A stretch of 64,000 bases of DNA from RBG-13-68-16 sp050018455. Its GTDB lineage: Bacteria; Acidobacteriota; Thermoanaerobaculia; Thermoanaerobaculales; Thermoanaerobaculaceae. The translations under genes were made by a program, and so were the position numbers. The stretch's first letter is position 1. Every line of letters starts with the position of its first letter. Below the pieces are notes generated by a model that saw nothing but the letters and a program-made list of their open reading frames with translations, had not been told where the DNA came from and did no database searches. Positions 31,771 through 41,248 of this stretch are shown here, piece by piece. The DNA lies in NCBI GenBank assembly GCA_050018455.1, contig JBEKAA010000001.1:132316-196315 (forward strand), written 5' to 3'.

Positions 31771-33087
31771 TCACCTCAAGATCTTCTTCACCATCTCCTC
31801 GATGACGCCGGGCTCGAGCTCCTCGAGCTCGTACGTCACCTCCGCGATCGGCTTGTTGGTCTTGAGGACCCGGGTGAGGTCGATCGGCGTACCCTCGACG
31901 ACGACGTCGCACGGCGTCGCGTTGATCGTCGCCTCGAGGTCCGCGATCTGCTGGTCCGAGTACCCCATCGCCGGCAGTATCTGGCCCGAGTTGGGGTACT
32001 TCTTGAAGGTCGCGGCAATGGTGCCGACGGCGTACGGCTTGGCATCCACGATCTCGGAGGCGCCCGCGCTCTTCGCGGCGAACCAGCCCGCGCCGTAGGT
32101 CATCCCGCCGTGGGTCAGCGTCGGGCCGTCCTCGACGACCAGGGCGCGCTTGCCCTTGATCAGCTCGGGCTTGTCGACCGTGATCTTCGAGGCGCACTTG
32201 ATCGTGCGCGCCTTGGGGTTGTACTTCCTGCAGTTCTCGATCACTTCCTCGACCTTCACGGGGTCGGCGGTCTGCACCTTGTTGACGATGAGCAGGTCGG
32301 CCATCAGGAAGTTCGACTCGCCCGGGAAGTACGTCAACTCGTGCCCCGGACGGTGCGGGTCAACCAGCGTGATGAGGAGGTCGGCCTTGTAGAACGATGT
32401 GTCGTTGTTGCCGCCGTCCCACAGGATCACGTCGGCTTCCTTCTCCGCCTCGCGGAGGATCATCTCGTAGTCCACGCCGGCGTAGACGATGAAGCCGTTG
32501 TCGATGTGCGGCTCGTACTCCTCGCGCTCCTCGATCGTGCACTCGTGCTTGTCGAGGTCGGCGTACGTCTCGAAACGCTGACACGCCTGCTTGGCGAGGT
32601 CGCCGTACGGCATCGGGTGGCGGATCGCGACGACCTTCTTCCCCATCGCCTTGAGCAGGTTCGACACGTAGCGGGTCGTCTGCGACTTGCCGACGCCGGT
32701 GCGAACGGCGCAGATCGCGACGACCGGCTTGGTGGACTTGATCATGGTGCGCTGCACGGAGCAGACGCCGAAGTTGGCCCCCCACGCGATCACGTGGCTG
32801 CCCTTGTCCATCACGTACTGGTGCGGCACGTCGGAGTAGGAGAACCACACGTCGTCGATGTTGTTCTCCTTCACCAGCCTCTCGAGGTCACTCTCCGGGT
32901 AGATCGGGATTCCCCTCGGGTACAGCTTGCCCGCCAGCGAAGGAGGGTAGACCCGGCCCTCGATGTCGGGGATCTGGGTGGCAGTGAACGCCACCACTTC
33001 CACCTCCGGGTTGTCCCGGAAGAGGCAGTTGAAGTTGTGGAAGTCCCGTCCCGCGGCTCCCATGATCACCACTTTCCGCTTCGCCAT
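31771..33087 (-). CDS. Cyclic 2,3-diphosphoglycerate synthetase-like P-loop protein
   Basis: 438 residues. The N-terminus (VIMGAAGRDFHNFN) is a Rossmann-like domain. A P-loop in the middle (AVRTGVGKSQTTRYVSN, about residues 127-143) is followed by further NTPase motifs (WDGGNNDTSF; VNKVQTAD). The pattern matches the family first known as cyclic 2,3-diphosphoglycerate synthetase in methanogens. Many bacterial homologues are annotated only as GTPases. It is preceded by guaA on the same strand. Activity in this organism is unproven. Confidence 0.82.
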   Translation of the reverse strand: MAKRKVVIMGAAGRDFHNFNCLFRDNPEVEVVAFTATQIPDIEGRVYPPSLAGKLYPRGIPIYPESDLERLVKENNIDDVWFSYSDVPHQYVMDKGSHVIAWGANFGVCSVQRTMIKSTKPVVAICAVRTGVGKSQTTRYVSNLLKAMGKKVVAIRHPMPYGDLAKQACQRFETYADLDKHECTIEEREEYEPHIDNGFIVYAGVDYEMILREAEKEADVILWDGGNNDTSFYKADLLITLVDPHRPGHELTYFPGESNFLMADLLIVNKVQTADPVKVEEVIENCRKYNPKARTIKCASKITVDKPELIKGKRALVVEDGPTLTHGGMTYGAGWFAAKSAGASEIVDAKPYAVGTIAATFKKYPNSGQILPAMGYSDQQIADLEATINATPCDVVVEGTPIDLTRVLKTNKPIAEVTYELEELEPGVIEEMVKKILR

Positions 33088-33184
33088 TTCTCACCTCCCA
33101 CGGTGTGCCCTGCTTGAGGCAGGGGGCTCGGCATGGCGTACCGAGCTGCTCCGCCGGGTATGGCTGAACCGGCGGCTATGGAAC

Positions 33185-33313
33185 AAGTCAACAGTCGACA
33201 GTTGACAGTTGACAGTCAAGACCGGAGGCAGGAGCCCGGTCGCACGCTTGTCGCCTCTCGCGTCTGGGCACTTCGGTCTTTACTGTCGACTGTTGACTGT
33301 CAACTGTGAACTG
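33185..33313. repeat. Inverted heptad-array element (CAGTYRA family), copy C
   Basis: Left arm 33185-33219 includes CAGTCGA, CAGTTGA, CAGTTGA, CAGTCAA in perfect 7-bp register. Right arm 33279-33313 includes TCGACTG, TTGACTG, TCAACTG, TGAACTG. The 59-bp loop starts AAGACCG and ends CGGTCTT, itself palindromic. On the minus strand the element starts 6 nt after the guaA stop. Confidence 0.85.
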
Positions 33314-33319
33314 CATCTC

Positions 33320-34852
33320 TCACTCCCACTCGATCGTGCCGGGTGGTTTGGACGTGACGTCGTACACAACCCGGTTGATGCCTCGCACCTCGTTGACGAT
33401 ACGGCGAGCCACCCGGTCGAGCACGTCGTCCGGGAAGCGGTACCAGTCGGCAGTCATGAAGTCCTCGGTGGTCACCGCGCGGAGCGCCGCGACGTTCTCG
33501 TAGGTTCGCTGGTCCCCCATGACGCCCACGCTTCGAACCGGTAGAAGCACGGTGAGGGCCTGTGCGATCCCACGATACAGGCCCGCTGCGCGGATCTCGT
33601 CCATGAAGATCGCGTCGGCCCTTTGAAGGAGCGACACTCGCTCGCGGGTCACCTCGCCCAGAATCCGCACGCCCAGACCGGGCCCCGGGAACGGATGGCG
33701 CCAGACGAACTCCTCCGGGAGCCCGAGCTCCTCTCCCAGGCGCCGCACCTCGTCCTTGAACAGCCAGCGCAGCGGCTCCACGAGGGCAAGGCCGAGCCGC
33801 TCCGGGAGACCACCGACGTTGTGGTGCGTCTTGATCGTCGCCGAAGGCCCGCGCACCGACGTGGACTCGATCACGTCGGGGTAGAGCGTGCCCTGCGCGA
33901 GGAACCTCGCATCCGGGAAGCGCTTCGCCTCCTCCTCGAACACCGCGATGAACTCGTGTCCGATGCGGCGGCGCTTCTCCTCCGGGTCCTCGATCCCCGC
34001 CAGGCCGGCAAAGAAGCGATCGGCCGCGTTGACGCGATCGATTGCCAGGCCGAAGGTCGCAAAGCGGGCCTGTACCTTGTCGCCCTCGTCGAGGCGCAAC
34101 AACCCGGTGTCCACGAAGATCGGCGCCGTGCGCTCCCCTACCGCTTCACGACACAAGAGGGCGGTAACCGACGAGTCCACGCCCCCGGAGAGCGCCACGA
34201 TGATCCGTCCGTCCGGCACCTGCCGCCGGATTCGCTCGACGGCGTCGCGCCGAATCGAGGCCGCAGTCCAGTCCCGGCGCGCCTCGCAGACGGAGAGGAA
34301 ATTCTCCAGGATCCGGCTGCCCATCTCGGTGTGGCGAACCTCGGGGTGGAACTGGATCCCGTAGAACCGTCTGCCCTCATCGGCCATCGCCGCCACCGGG
34401 GCGTTCGAGGTCTGGCCGACTGCGGCAAAGCCCTCGGGCAGCCGCGCAACGCGGTCGCCATGGGACATCCACACCCGTTGCACTTTCTTGGTTCCGACGA
34501 ACAAACGGCACGTGAGGTCGGCCTCGAGCTGTGCGGCGCCGTACTCGCGGCTGCCGGCCGGCTCCACCTGACCGCCCAGGAGATGCGCCATCGCTTGCTG
34601 GCCGTAGCAGAGGCCAAGAACCGGCACGTCCAGCCCGAACACCCCAGGGTCGGGGCGGATCGCGCCGTCCTCGTAGATCGAGGCCGGGCCTCCGGAAAGG
34701 ACGATCCCGATCGGGGCGAGCACCTTCGCGTCGCTCGCCGCGACATCGCCACGCCGGACTTCGCTGAAGACGCCCAGCTCGCGCACGCGCCGCGCAATCA
34801 GCTGGGTGTACTGGCCGCCGAAGTCGAGGATGAGCAGGGTTTGGTGGGTCAT
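33320..34852 (-). CDS. guaA: GMP synthase (glutamine-hydrolysing)
   Basis: A 510-residue two-domain enzyme making GMP from XMP, glutamine and ATP. The class I glutamine amidotransferase domain has the catalytic Cys in VLGLCYGQQAMAHLLGG and the His-Glu pair in FHPEVRHTE. The ATP-pyrophosphatase domain has the P-loop SGGVDSSVTALL, and the C-terminal dimerisation domain ends KPPGTIEWE as expected. All parts look intact and full-length. Confidence 0.97.
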   Translation of the reverse strand: MTHQTLLILDFGGQYTQLIARRVRELGVFSEVRRGDVAASDAKVLAPIGIVLSGGPASIYEDGAIRPDPGVFGLDVPVLGLCYGQQAMAHLLGGQVEPAGSREYGAAQLEADLTCRLFVGTKKVQRVWMSHGDRVARLPEGFAAVGQTSNAPVAAMADEGRRFYGIQFHPEVRHTEMGSRILENFLSVCEARRDWTAASIRRDAVERIRRQVPDGRIIVALSGGVDSSVTALLCREAVGERTAPIFVDTGLLRLDEGDKVQARFATFGLAIDRVNAADRFFAGLAGIEDPEEKRRRIGHEFIAVFEEEAKRFPDARFLAQGTLYPDVIESTSVRGPSATIKTHHNVGGLPERLGLALVEPLRWLFKDEVRRLGEELGLPEEFVWRHPFPGPGLGVRILGEVTRERVSLLQRADAIFMDEIRAAGLYRGIAQALTVLLPVRSVGVMGDQRTYENVAALRAVTTEDFMTADWYRFPDDVLDRVARRIVNEVRGINRVVYDVTSKPPGTIEWE

Positions 34853-35005
34853 ACGGGGGCCGCCACACGGCCCGCGTCATGCTACCAGCCCAAGTCAACC
34901 CCGGCAACTTCGCGCGAGCCTCAACGGTCCGGGTTTGTCTCGCGCTGCCCCGGGTCCTACCATGGTGGCGTGACCACACCGTGAATCTCAACTGGGAGGT
35001 GGATC

Positions 35006-35779
35006 GTGTCCGCGCGAGCCGTGTCGTTCAGAAGGACCGGGTCCCTGAAACCGCTGCTGTGGGCGTTCGTCCTCGCCGGGTCGATCGCGGGCTACGCCGT
35101 CCCGGCTCGAGCCGCGGACGACGGGCACCCCTACTACTTCACCCTCTACCTCCAGCAGAGCTGGCCGAAGCAGACCGCGACCAACGCCCAGATCCAGCAG
35201 ATCAACCAGATGTTCGGGACGCGCTTCGACGACTGGAGCGACGTCGCCAACCTGAGCCTCGGGGCGCAGCTCTTCAAGAGGGTCTCCCCGCACTGGAAGG
35301 TCGGTCTCCAGGTCGACTACAGCCAGGGGTCGATCAAGGGCAGTGCCACCGTGCCGACCGAGGCGGGTCCGGCCCGCCTCGCCTTCGAGCAGAGGTACGA
35401 CACCTACGCGGACCTCTACGTCGTCGCGCACTACCTCCCGTGTCCCTCGTGCACCCGGGTGATCCCGTTCCTCTACCTCGGCGGCGGCTACGGGTACGAG
35501 AAGGACAAGACCACGCTCTCCCTCAGCAACGACTACATCAACCAGGGACTGCTGGTGAACAACGACAGCTGGTTCCCCACCTTCTCGGCCGGCGCCGGGA
35601 TCGACGTGCCGCTGTCCTCTCAGAGCCGGTGGTACGTGGAGTTGGGCGCCGCCTACGTCTGGGCCCGGATGACGCACACGGTTCCCGCGAGCGGCGACCT
35701 GGCGCCTGCCCCCACGGTGATCGCGGACACGGACTTCACCGGCCCGAACGTCTGGATCGGCATCGGGAAGCGCTTCTGA
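35006..35779 (+). CDS. Outer-membrane beta-barrel protein
   Basis: 257 residues. GTG 35006 follows GGGAGG. The signal peptide includes LLWAFVLAGSIAGYAVPARA. The mature protein is built of alternating beta-strand segments (WKVGLQVDYSQGS; FLYLGGGYGYEK; WYVELGAAYVWARM) and ends in Phe, typical of a BAM-inserted barrel of ~8 strands. The CPSC pair near residue 150 may be a disulfide. No specific family recognised; convergent to the ABC exporter operon. Confidence 0.72.
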   Translation: MSARAVSFRRTGSLKPLLWAFVLAGSIAGYAVPARAADDGHPYYFTLYLQQSWPKQTATNAQIQQINQMFGTRFDDWSDVANLSLGAQLFKRVSPHWKVGLQVDYSQGSIKGSATVPTEAGPARLAFEQRYDTYADLYVVAHYLPCPSCTRVIPFLYLGGGYGYEKDKTTLSLSNDYINQGLLVNNDSWFPTFSAGAGIDVPLSSQSRWYVELGAAYVWARMTHTVPASGDLAPAPTVIADTDFTGPNVWIGIGKRF

Positions 35780-35788
35780 GAACCGCCG

Positions 35789-36958
35789 CTACAGTTCGCG
35801 GAGTGCGAAGGCGATCGGCCGGCGCACCGCGCGCACGGCCGGAGGCACGCCGCCGACCACGCCCATGAGGAGGGCGAAGCCTATCCCCAGGCCGAGCAAA
35901 CCGGGCGTGACCTTGAACGCGAACGCGACGTGCGAGAACGTCTGCCAGTTCATCGTGCCCGTCGTGAAGCCGTTCATCGGCAGCACCGCCACGCACCCCA
36001 CGACACCCCCGAGCAGGGCGATGAACAGAGCCTCGAAGACGAACGACAGGACGACGCTCGACCGCCCGAAACCGAGCGCCCGCATCGTGGCGATCTCGCG
36101 GGCTCGCTCGGCGACGGCCGAGTACATCGTGTTGAGCGCCCCGAAAACCGCCCCGATCCCCATCACGAACGCCACCAGGTAGCCGAGCACGCGGATCATC
36201 GTGGTGAGCCCCCGTGATTGCCTCTCGTAGTAGTCGGTCTCGCGGTCAACCTGCACCGACAGGCGGGGGTCCGAGGTGAGCGCGTCCTTGAACGCGGTCA
36301 ACTCCGCGGGCGATTCCAGGCGGGCGGTGACGGATTGGAAGACGTTCTGCGGGCGCTTGTAGACCTGGCCCAGGACGTTCGCGTCGCACCAGATCTCGGA
36401 GTCGAACGCGCTGCCGCCGGCATCGAAGATCCCCACGACGGTCCACGTCCCACCGCCGAACTTGACCGTCGAGCCGAGGTCGAATCCGGCGTACGTCTTC
36501 ACGGCGTTCCGGCCCACGACCAACTCCGCGAGTCCGGGGTTGAAGAAACGGCCCTGGATGACCCGCACGTTGTCGCGGATCTCGATCGCCTTTCCGGAAA
36601 CGCCGCGCACCTGGGCGTTGGCCACCGTGCCGGTCGACTTGAGGTCGAAGCCGGCGATCACGACGACTTCGCCGCTCACCAGCGGTGCGCCGCCCTTCCG
36701 CGCGACGCCGGGCGCGCCCTCGATCACGTGGAGCTGATCCAGGCTGACCGCGCTGACCATCTCAGAGTCGGCGCCCGCCCTCCGGACGATCGCGTTGCGC
36801 GGCGATCCCGACGAGACCAGTGTCGCTTTGAAACCTCGCGCCATCGCCAGCATCGCGACGAACACCCCGACGGTGCCGGCGATCCCGAGCACCGCGACGA
36901 CCGACGACGTCCAGCGCTGGCGGACGCTGCGCACGTTGTAGACGAGCGGGATCGCCAT
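35789..36958 (-). CDS. ABC transporter permease (FtsX/MacB-type), second permease
   Basis: A 389-residue permease: N-terminal membrane segment, a large extracytoplasmic (MacB-PCD-like) domain of ~220 residues, then three C-terminal helices with the FtsX-type sequence (ERAREIATMRALGFGRSSVV). It ends PPAVRAVRRPIAFALREL. It is the last gene of the adaptor-ATPase-permease-permease operon and starts 2 nt after the first permease. Confidence 0.88.
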   Translation of the reverse strand: MAIPLVYNVRSVRQRWTSSVVAVLGIAGTVGVFVAMLAMARGFKATLVSSGSPRNAIVRRAGADSEMVSAVSLDQLHVIEGAPGVARKGGAPLVSGEVVVIAGFDLKSTGTVANAQVRGVSGKAIEIRDNVRVIQGRFFNPGLAELVVGRNAVKTYAGFDLGSTVKFGGGTWTVVGIFDAGGSAFDSEIWCDANVLGQVYKRPQNVFQSVTARLESPAELTAFKDALTSDPRLSVQVDRETDYYERQSRGLTTMIRVLGYLVAFVMGIGAVFGALNTMYSAVAERAREIATMRALGFGRSSVVLSFVFEALFIALLGGVVGCVAVLPMNGFTTGTMNWQTFSHVAFAFKVTPGLLGLGIGFALLMGVVGGVPPAVRAVRRPIAFALREL

Positions 36959-36960
36959 CC

Positions 36961-38100
36961 TCACACCCTCCTCAGCGCATCGACCACCTTGAGGCGCATC
37001 GCTGAGACCGCAGGCAGGATCCCCGACACGATGCCCACAGCGAGCGCCAGCGCGAAGCCGAGGCCGAGCGAGCCCCAGCCCAGATAGAAGTTGCCGAGGA
37101 AGCCGCCGGTGGGATCCCCGCCCAGCGTGAAGAACTTGGCGAGCAGGAGGCCGAACACGCCGCCCTGGCCGGCGATGATGAGCGTCTCGGCCATCACGAG
37201 CCCGAGCACGCCGAGGTCCGTGAAGCCGACCGTCTTGAGCACGGCCAGCTCGGGCGTGCGCTCCCGCACCGCGATCGCCATGGTGTTTCCGGCGACGAGC
37301 AGCAGGGTGAAGAACACGACCGATCCGATCACAATGACGAGGAACTCGATGTTCCCCATCTGCTTCGCGAACGACGCCGCGAACGCCTTCTCGGTCTGCG
37401 TGAGCGTCTCGTAGGGCGAGTTTGCGAAGGCGTCGTCGATGTTCTTGGTGATCTTCACGGCGTCGTCCGGGCTCGCGAGCTTGACCACGTACCAGCCGAC
37501 CGTGCCCTTGCCCCAGTTGCGCCGCTCCTCCAGGTAGTCGTACCGGAAGAGCAACGGCGTCGTGTCGACCTCCGGCCGGTTGCCGTCGTAGATCCCGGCC
37601 ACGTTGAACTCCCACGTCCCGGTCCAGATCGTGCCCCGGAGCGGGATGCGGTCGCCCACTTTGAAACCGAAGCGCTTCGCGAGCTTGCGGCCGATCAGGC
37701 AGCCCTGGCGATCTGCGAGGAACGCCTTCCGCTGCGCATCAGGCACGATAAACTCCGCATAGACCTTGAGCCACGTCTCGGGCTCGACCGCGAACTGCGG
37801 AAAGAAGTTCTTTTCGTCCTGGTAGATGCCGCCGAACCAGGTGGCGAAGGTGACGCCGGTAATGCCCGGCATCGCCGCCAGCCGTTCCTTGTACGAATAC
37901 GGCAGCGGCATGATCAGCGACGTCTTGTTGATGACGTTGAGCCGGTCCACGCCGGCCACGTCGGCGTTCCCGCCGAACGCCGCCCGGATCGCCACCAGCA
38001 AGCCGTAGAGGAACAGCGCCACCATGAACGAGCCGATCGTCAGGGTCGTGCGGATCTTCTTGCGCAGAAGGTTCGCCCAGATCAGGCGGAAGAACCTCAT
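36961..38100 (-). CDS. ABC transporter permease (FtsX/MacB-type), first permease
   Basis: A 379-residue permease with the same plan as its neighbour: start FFRLIWANLLRKKIRTTLTIGS, an extracytoplasmic domain, then three helices with ERTPELAVLKTVGFTDLGVL and the ending PAVSAMRLKVVDALRRV. It overlaps the ATPase gene by 4 nt (ATGA). The two permeases probably form a heterodimer. Confidence 0.88.
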   Translation of the reverse strand: MRFFRLIWANLLRKKIRTTLTIGSFMVALFLYGLLVAIRAAFGGNADVAGVDRLNVINKTSLIMPLPYSYKERLAAMPGITGVTFATWFGGIYQDEKNFFPQFAVEPETWLKVYAEFIVPDAQRKAFLADRQGCLIGRKLAKRFGFKVGDRIPLRGTIWTGTWEFNVAGIYDGNRPEVDTTPLLFRYDYLEERRNWGKGTVGWYVVKLASPDDAVKITKNIDDAFANSPYETLTQTEKAFAASFAKQMGNIEFLVIVIGSVVFFTLLLVAGNTMAIAVRERTPELAVLKTVGFTDLGVLGLVMAETLIIAGQGGVFGLLLAKFFTLGGDPTGGFLGNFYLGWGSLGLGFALALAVGIVSGILPAVSAMRLKVVDALRRV

Positions 38101-38825
38101 GCCTCACCCCCACCGCCGGCGCCCCCCTCCACGAGCACGCCCTTGTCGAGGTGCAGGACGACGTGCGCGCGCTCGGCCGCCCTGGGGTCGTGCGTCACCA
38201 TCAGGAGCGTCTTGCCGTGCTCCTGCACGAGGCGTCCCAGAAGGTCCATGATCTCGCCTGCGCTCCGTCGGTCGAGGTCGCCCGTGGGCTCGTCGGCGAG
38301 CACGAAGGTGGCGTCGGCCACGATCGCCCGCGCGATCGCGACGCGCTGCTCCTGCCCTCCGGAGAGCTGGCGGGGGTAGTGCTTCATGCGGTCCGTCAGG
38401 CCCACGACCGCCAGGGCGGTCTCCACGTGTTGTCGCCGCTCGGCCTTCGAGAGCTTCGTGAGCAGAAGGGGCAGCTCGACGTTCTGGAAGGCCGTCAGCA
38501 CCGGGATCAGGTTGTACATCTGGAAAATGAAACCGACGTGCCGTGCCCGCCACGCCGTCAGCTTGTTGGCGGACATGCGCGTGATCTCGTCGCCCGCGAC
38601 CTTGATGCTGCCGGACGTGGGGAGATCGAGGCCGCCGAGCAGGTTCAAGAGCGTGGTCTTGCCGGACCCCGACGGTCCCATGAACGCGACGAACTCGCCG
38701 GCGCCAACGTCGAGGTTCAAACCCTGCAGCACGTGGATCTCCTCGCTGCCGCGTTGGTACTTCTTGTCGAGCTCGCGCACCTGAACGAGGCTGTTTCCGT
38801 CCCCTTTGCCGTCCACCCTCACCAT
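38097..38825 (-). CDS. ABC transporter ATP-binding protein (LolD/MacB type)
   Basis: A 242-residue ATPase. Walker A is GPSGSGKTTLLNLLGG, the signature is LSGGQEQRVAIARA, Walker B is FVLADEPTGDLD, and the H-loop is VTHDPRAAER. The pattern (short spacing, DEPTGNLD-like) is that of the MacB/LolD/FtsE group. ATG 38825 follows GAGGAAGG; the longer frame to 38867 has no better site. It powers the two permeases downstream. Confidence 0.92.
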   Translation of the reverse strand: MVRVDGKGDGNSLVQVRELDKKYQRGSEEIHVLQGLNLDVGAGEFVAFMGPSGSGKTTLLNLLGGLDLPTSGSIKVAGDEITRMSANKLTAWRARHVGFIFQMYNLIPVLTAFQNVELPLLLTKLSKAERRQHVETALAVVGLTDRMKHYPRQLSGGQEQRVAIARAIVADATFVLADEPTGDLDRRSAGEIMDLLGRLVQEHGKTLLMVTHDPRAAERAHVVLHLDKGVLVEGGAGGGGEA

Positions 38826-38913
38826 GCCTTCCTCCGCTTCGAACGCCCGGCGCCGCGATCCGACCACCCGGCCCGATCCTCCCGGGCCCCGGCTCCCAGG
38901 CCCCGGACCACCG

Positions 38914-40140
38914 TCACTTCACCTTGACCTTCTGCCCGTCGTGGAGGTCCTCGGGACCGGCAACAACCACCCGATCCCCGGCGGAGAGGCCTCCGAGAAT
39001 CTCCACCTCGTTCCCGCGCGCGGCGCCGACGCTGACGGCGCGGCGTTCGACCGCCCCGTCGCGGAACATGAAGACCACCTGCTTCCCGTCGGACTGCCGG
39101 AGCGCCGAAGTCGGGATCAGCGCTCGCGGCGCGGCCTGCCCGGCCGGCTTTTCGTCCGCCAGGAACGAGACCTTCACACCCATGTCCGGGAGGATGCGCG
39201 GATCCAGCGCATCGAACGAGATCCGGACTTTGACTGTAGCCTTCTGGCGGTCGGCGGTCGGGATTACCGTCCGCACCTTCGAGGGGATACGCCAGTCGGG
39301 GTAGGCGTCGAGCACCGCCTCGACCCTTTGCCCGGGAACGACTCTCGCGATGTACGACTCGTTGACGTCCACCTCGGTCTCGATGGAATCCATGTCCACG
39401 ATGGTGGCGATCCCGGTGCGGGTGAAACCTCCGCCGGCCGAGAGCGGGGAAACCATCTCACCGACCTGGGCGTCCTTGGAGACCACGACGCCCCCGAAAG
39501 GCGCCCGCACCGTGCAGTTGTCCACGTCCTGCTGCGCCACCGAGATCTGGGCGTCCGCGGCGCGCACCTGCTCTCTCGCCTCGGCGATCTGCGCCCTCAG
39601 GCTGTCCGCCGCGGTGCGAGCAAGGTCGAGCGCCTGTACTGTAGTGACCCCTTCCTTCTCGAGGTCCTGCTGGCGTTTCAACTCGCGATCGGCGTTGGCG
39701 AGATTCACCTCGAGGTTCGCGATCGCTGCCGCCGTGGCATCCCGGGAGGTGCGCGCAGCGACAAGGCGGCGCTGGGCGTCGGAGTCGTCGAGGCGCGCGA
39801 GCACCTGACCTTCGATGACGCTCACCCCCTCGTCGATCAGCACATCGACGACCCTCGCCGTGATCTTGGCCGCCACCGTGGCGCGACGGCGGGGCGTGAC
39901 GTACCCACTCGCGTTGAGGAGAGCGGCCGACGCCCCTTCACCTGCCGAGCGGGCGCTCGCGACCTCCACGACGGGCTTCCTGCCGATGAGCGCGAACGCG
40001 GCCCCGAGAACGATCACCAACCCGCCCACCACGACCGCGAAGACACGCCAGAACCGCGATCCGCCGTCGTTGCTGCGTGCTCGGTCGTCGATCCTCAGCG
40101 CCGAGAGGTCGGGGCGTCCCGCGCCCTGGTTGCTGCCCAT
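38914..40140 (-). CDS. Periplasmic adaptor of the ABC exporter (MacA/HlyD type)
   Basis: A 408-residue membrane-fusion protein. It has an N-terminal membrane anchor (FWRVFAVVVGGLVIVLGAAFALIG), a biotinyl-lipoyl-like half (ASGYVTPRRRATVAAKITARV), a coiled-coil hairpin (~125-215) and beta-barrel domains (VRAPFGGVVVSKDAQVGE; SALRQSDGKQVVF). It links the ABC permeases to an outer-membrane exit duct. No TolC-like gene is in the window. Confidence 0.9.
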   Translation of the reverse strand: MGSNQGAGRPDLSALRIDDRARSNDGGSRFWRVFAVVVGGLVIVLGAAFALIGRKPVVEVASARSAGEGASAALLNASGYVTPRRRATVAAKITARVVDVLIDEGVSVIEGQVLARLDDSDAQRRLVAARTSRDATAAAIANLEVNLANADRELKRQQDLEKEGVTTVQALDLARTAADSLRAQIAEAREQVRAADAQISVAQQDVDNCTVRAPFGGVVVSKDAQVGEMVSPLSAGGGFTRTGIATIVDMDSIETEVDVNESYIARVVPGQRVEAVLDAYPDWRIPSKVRTVIPTADRQKATVKVRISFDALDPRILPDMGVKVSFLADEKPAGQAAPRALIPTSALRQSDGKQVVFMFRDGAVERRAVSVGAARGNEVEILGGLSAGDRVVVAGPEDLHDGQKVKVK

Positions 40141-40297
40141 GTTGCCGGTCCTCCTTCGATCCCCAAACCCTTACGAGTGTGCCGATACGAGTGAATACTC
40201 CGCGAAGTTTCGCAGTCGGCAGCCGAAATCGCAAATCACCGGCCAACGGCGGCGCACCACCGGCAAACGGACCTCTGCGGCAACCTCCGTCGCAGCT

Positions 40298-41221
40298 CTA
40301 TGGCGCGACACCGCCCGCCCCCGACCGGGTCAGAAAGGCCAGCACCGCAGGCGTCGCGCTGCGCCAGTCGCTCCACCGGTGCTTCGCGCCCGCAATCGAG
40401 GCCGCGTCGACGGCGATCCCTCGCCGTTGCAGGATCGCGATGAGATCGTCGGCGCCCTTCTCCCAACGGTCGAGCGAACCTGTTCTGACGAGGAGCGGCG
40501 GCACCCGCGCCGGATCGGCCGCGGCGGCGATCGAAGCGAGGTCGTTGGCCTCGAACCGGCTCTCCTCGCGCGTCCGGCCGAAAACGGGCTCGAGCAGGTG
40601 GCGCCACAACCAGGTGCGTCGGCGCTCGTAGCTGTCCCACGACATCGGCTGGACCCAAGGCGCAAGCGCGGCAACGCGGCCGAACACACCCGGATGGCGC
40701 AACGCCATCTTGAGAGCGCCGTACCCGCCCATGGAGATCCCCCAGGCCGATCGCCGCTCGGGGCTGCCCCCGGCGCCGGGGAAATCGCGCTCGAGCGCAG
40801 GCACGAGGTCGTCGGCGACGAAGCTCTCCATCGCGGCGCGCGGGCTGTCCACGAGGAAGGTGCCCCTGTGGCGGGGACTCGCGATGATCACGCTCGGGAT
40901 CGCCCCTCCCTGCATCATCCCCATCGCGACTTCGGCCAGGCCGTGCTTCCCGAGCGATTTCTCGCTTCCCCACCCGTCGTGCAGGAACACCATGAGGAGC
41001 GCGGGCTGTCCGGGCTTCCAGCCAGCCGGAAGCAGCACCTCGGTCGGCACGCCCTGCGGAGCGTGGGGGCCGCGCAGGACCGTCTTCACGATCCTCGGCG
41101 TGCTCCCCGCCCGGGCGAGGCCCGGCCCCGCGAACGCGAGAGCAAGGGCCACGGCACTCTTGACCACCACGTACTGGGAATGGGTTCGGGCACCTCGCCA
41201 TTCCTCGGGCACGCCGCGCAT
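40298..41221 (-). CDS. Putative esterase (esterase D/S-formylglutathione hydrolase type), exported
   Basis: About 307 residues. The nucleophile elbow is AWGISMGGYGALKMAL (Ser in GxSxG), with an Asp-type loop near LVRTGSLDRWEKGADDL and a His in GAKHRWSDW. The sequence fits the alpha/beta-hydrolase putative-esterase family, which includes trehalose mycolyltransferases and enterobactin esterases. A hydrophobic stretch (KSAVALALAFAGPGLARAG) is a signal peptide. GTG 41170 could be the true start instead of ATG 41221. Confidence 0.8.
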   Translation of the reverse strand: MRGVPEEWRGARTHSQYVVVKSAVALALAFAGPGLARAGSTPRIVKTVLRGPHAPQGVPTEVLLPAGWKPGQPALLMVFLHDGWGSEKSLGKHGLAEVAMGMMQGGAIPSVIIASPRHRGTFLVDSPRAAMESFVADDLVPALERDFPGAGGSPERRSAWGISMGGYGALKMALRHPGVFGRVAALAPWVQPMSWDSYERRRTWLWRHLLEPVFGRTREESRFEANDLASIAAAADPARVPPLLVRTGSLDRWEKGADDLIAILQRRGIAVDAASIAGAKHRWSDWRSATPAVLAFLTRSGAGGVAP

Positions 41222-41248
41222 GGCGGCACGGGCCGGCCCGGGCCAGGC

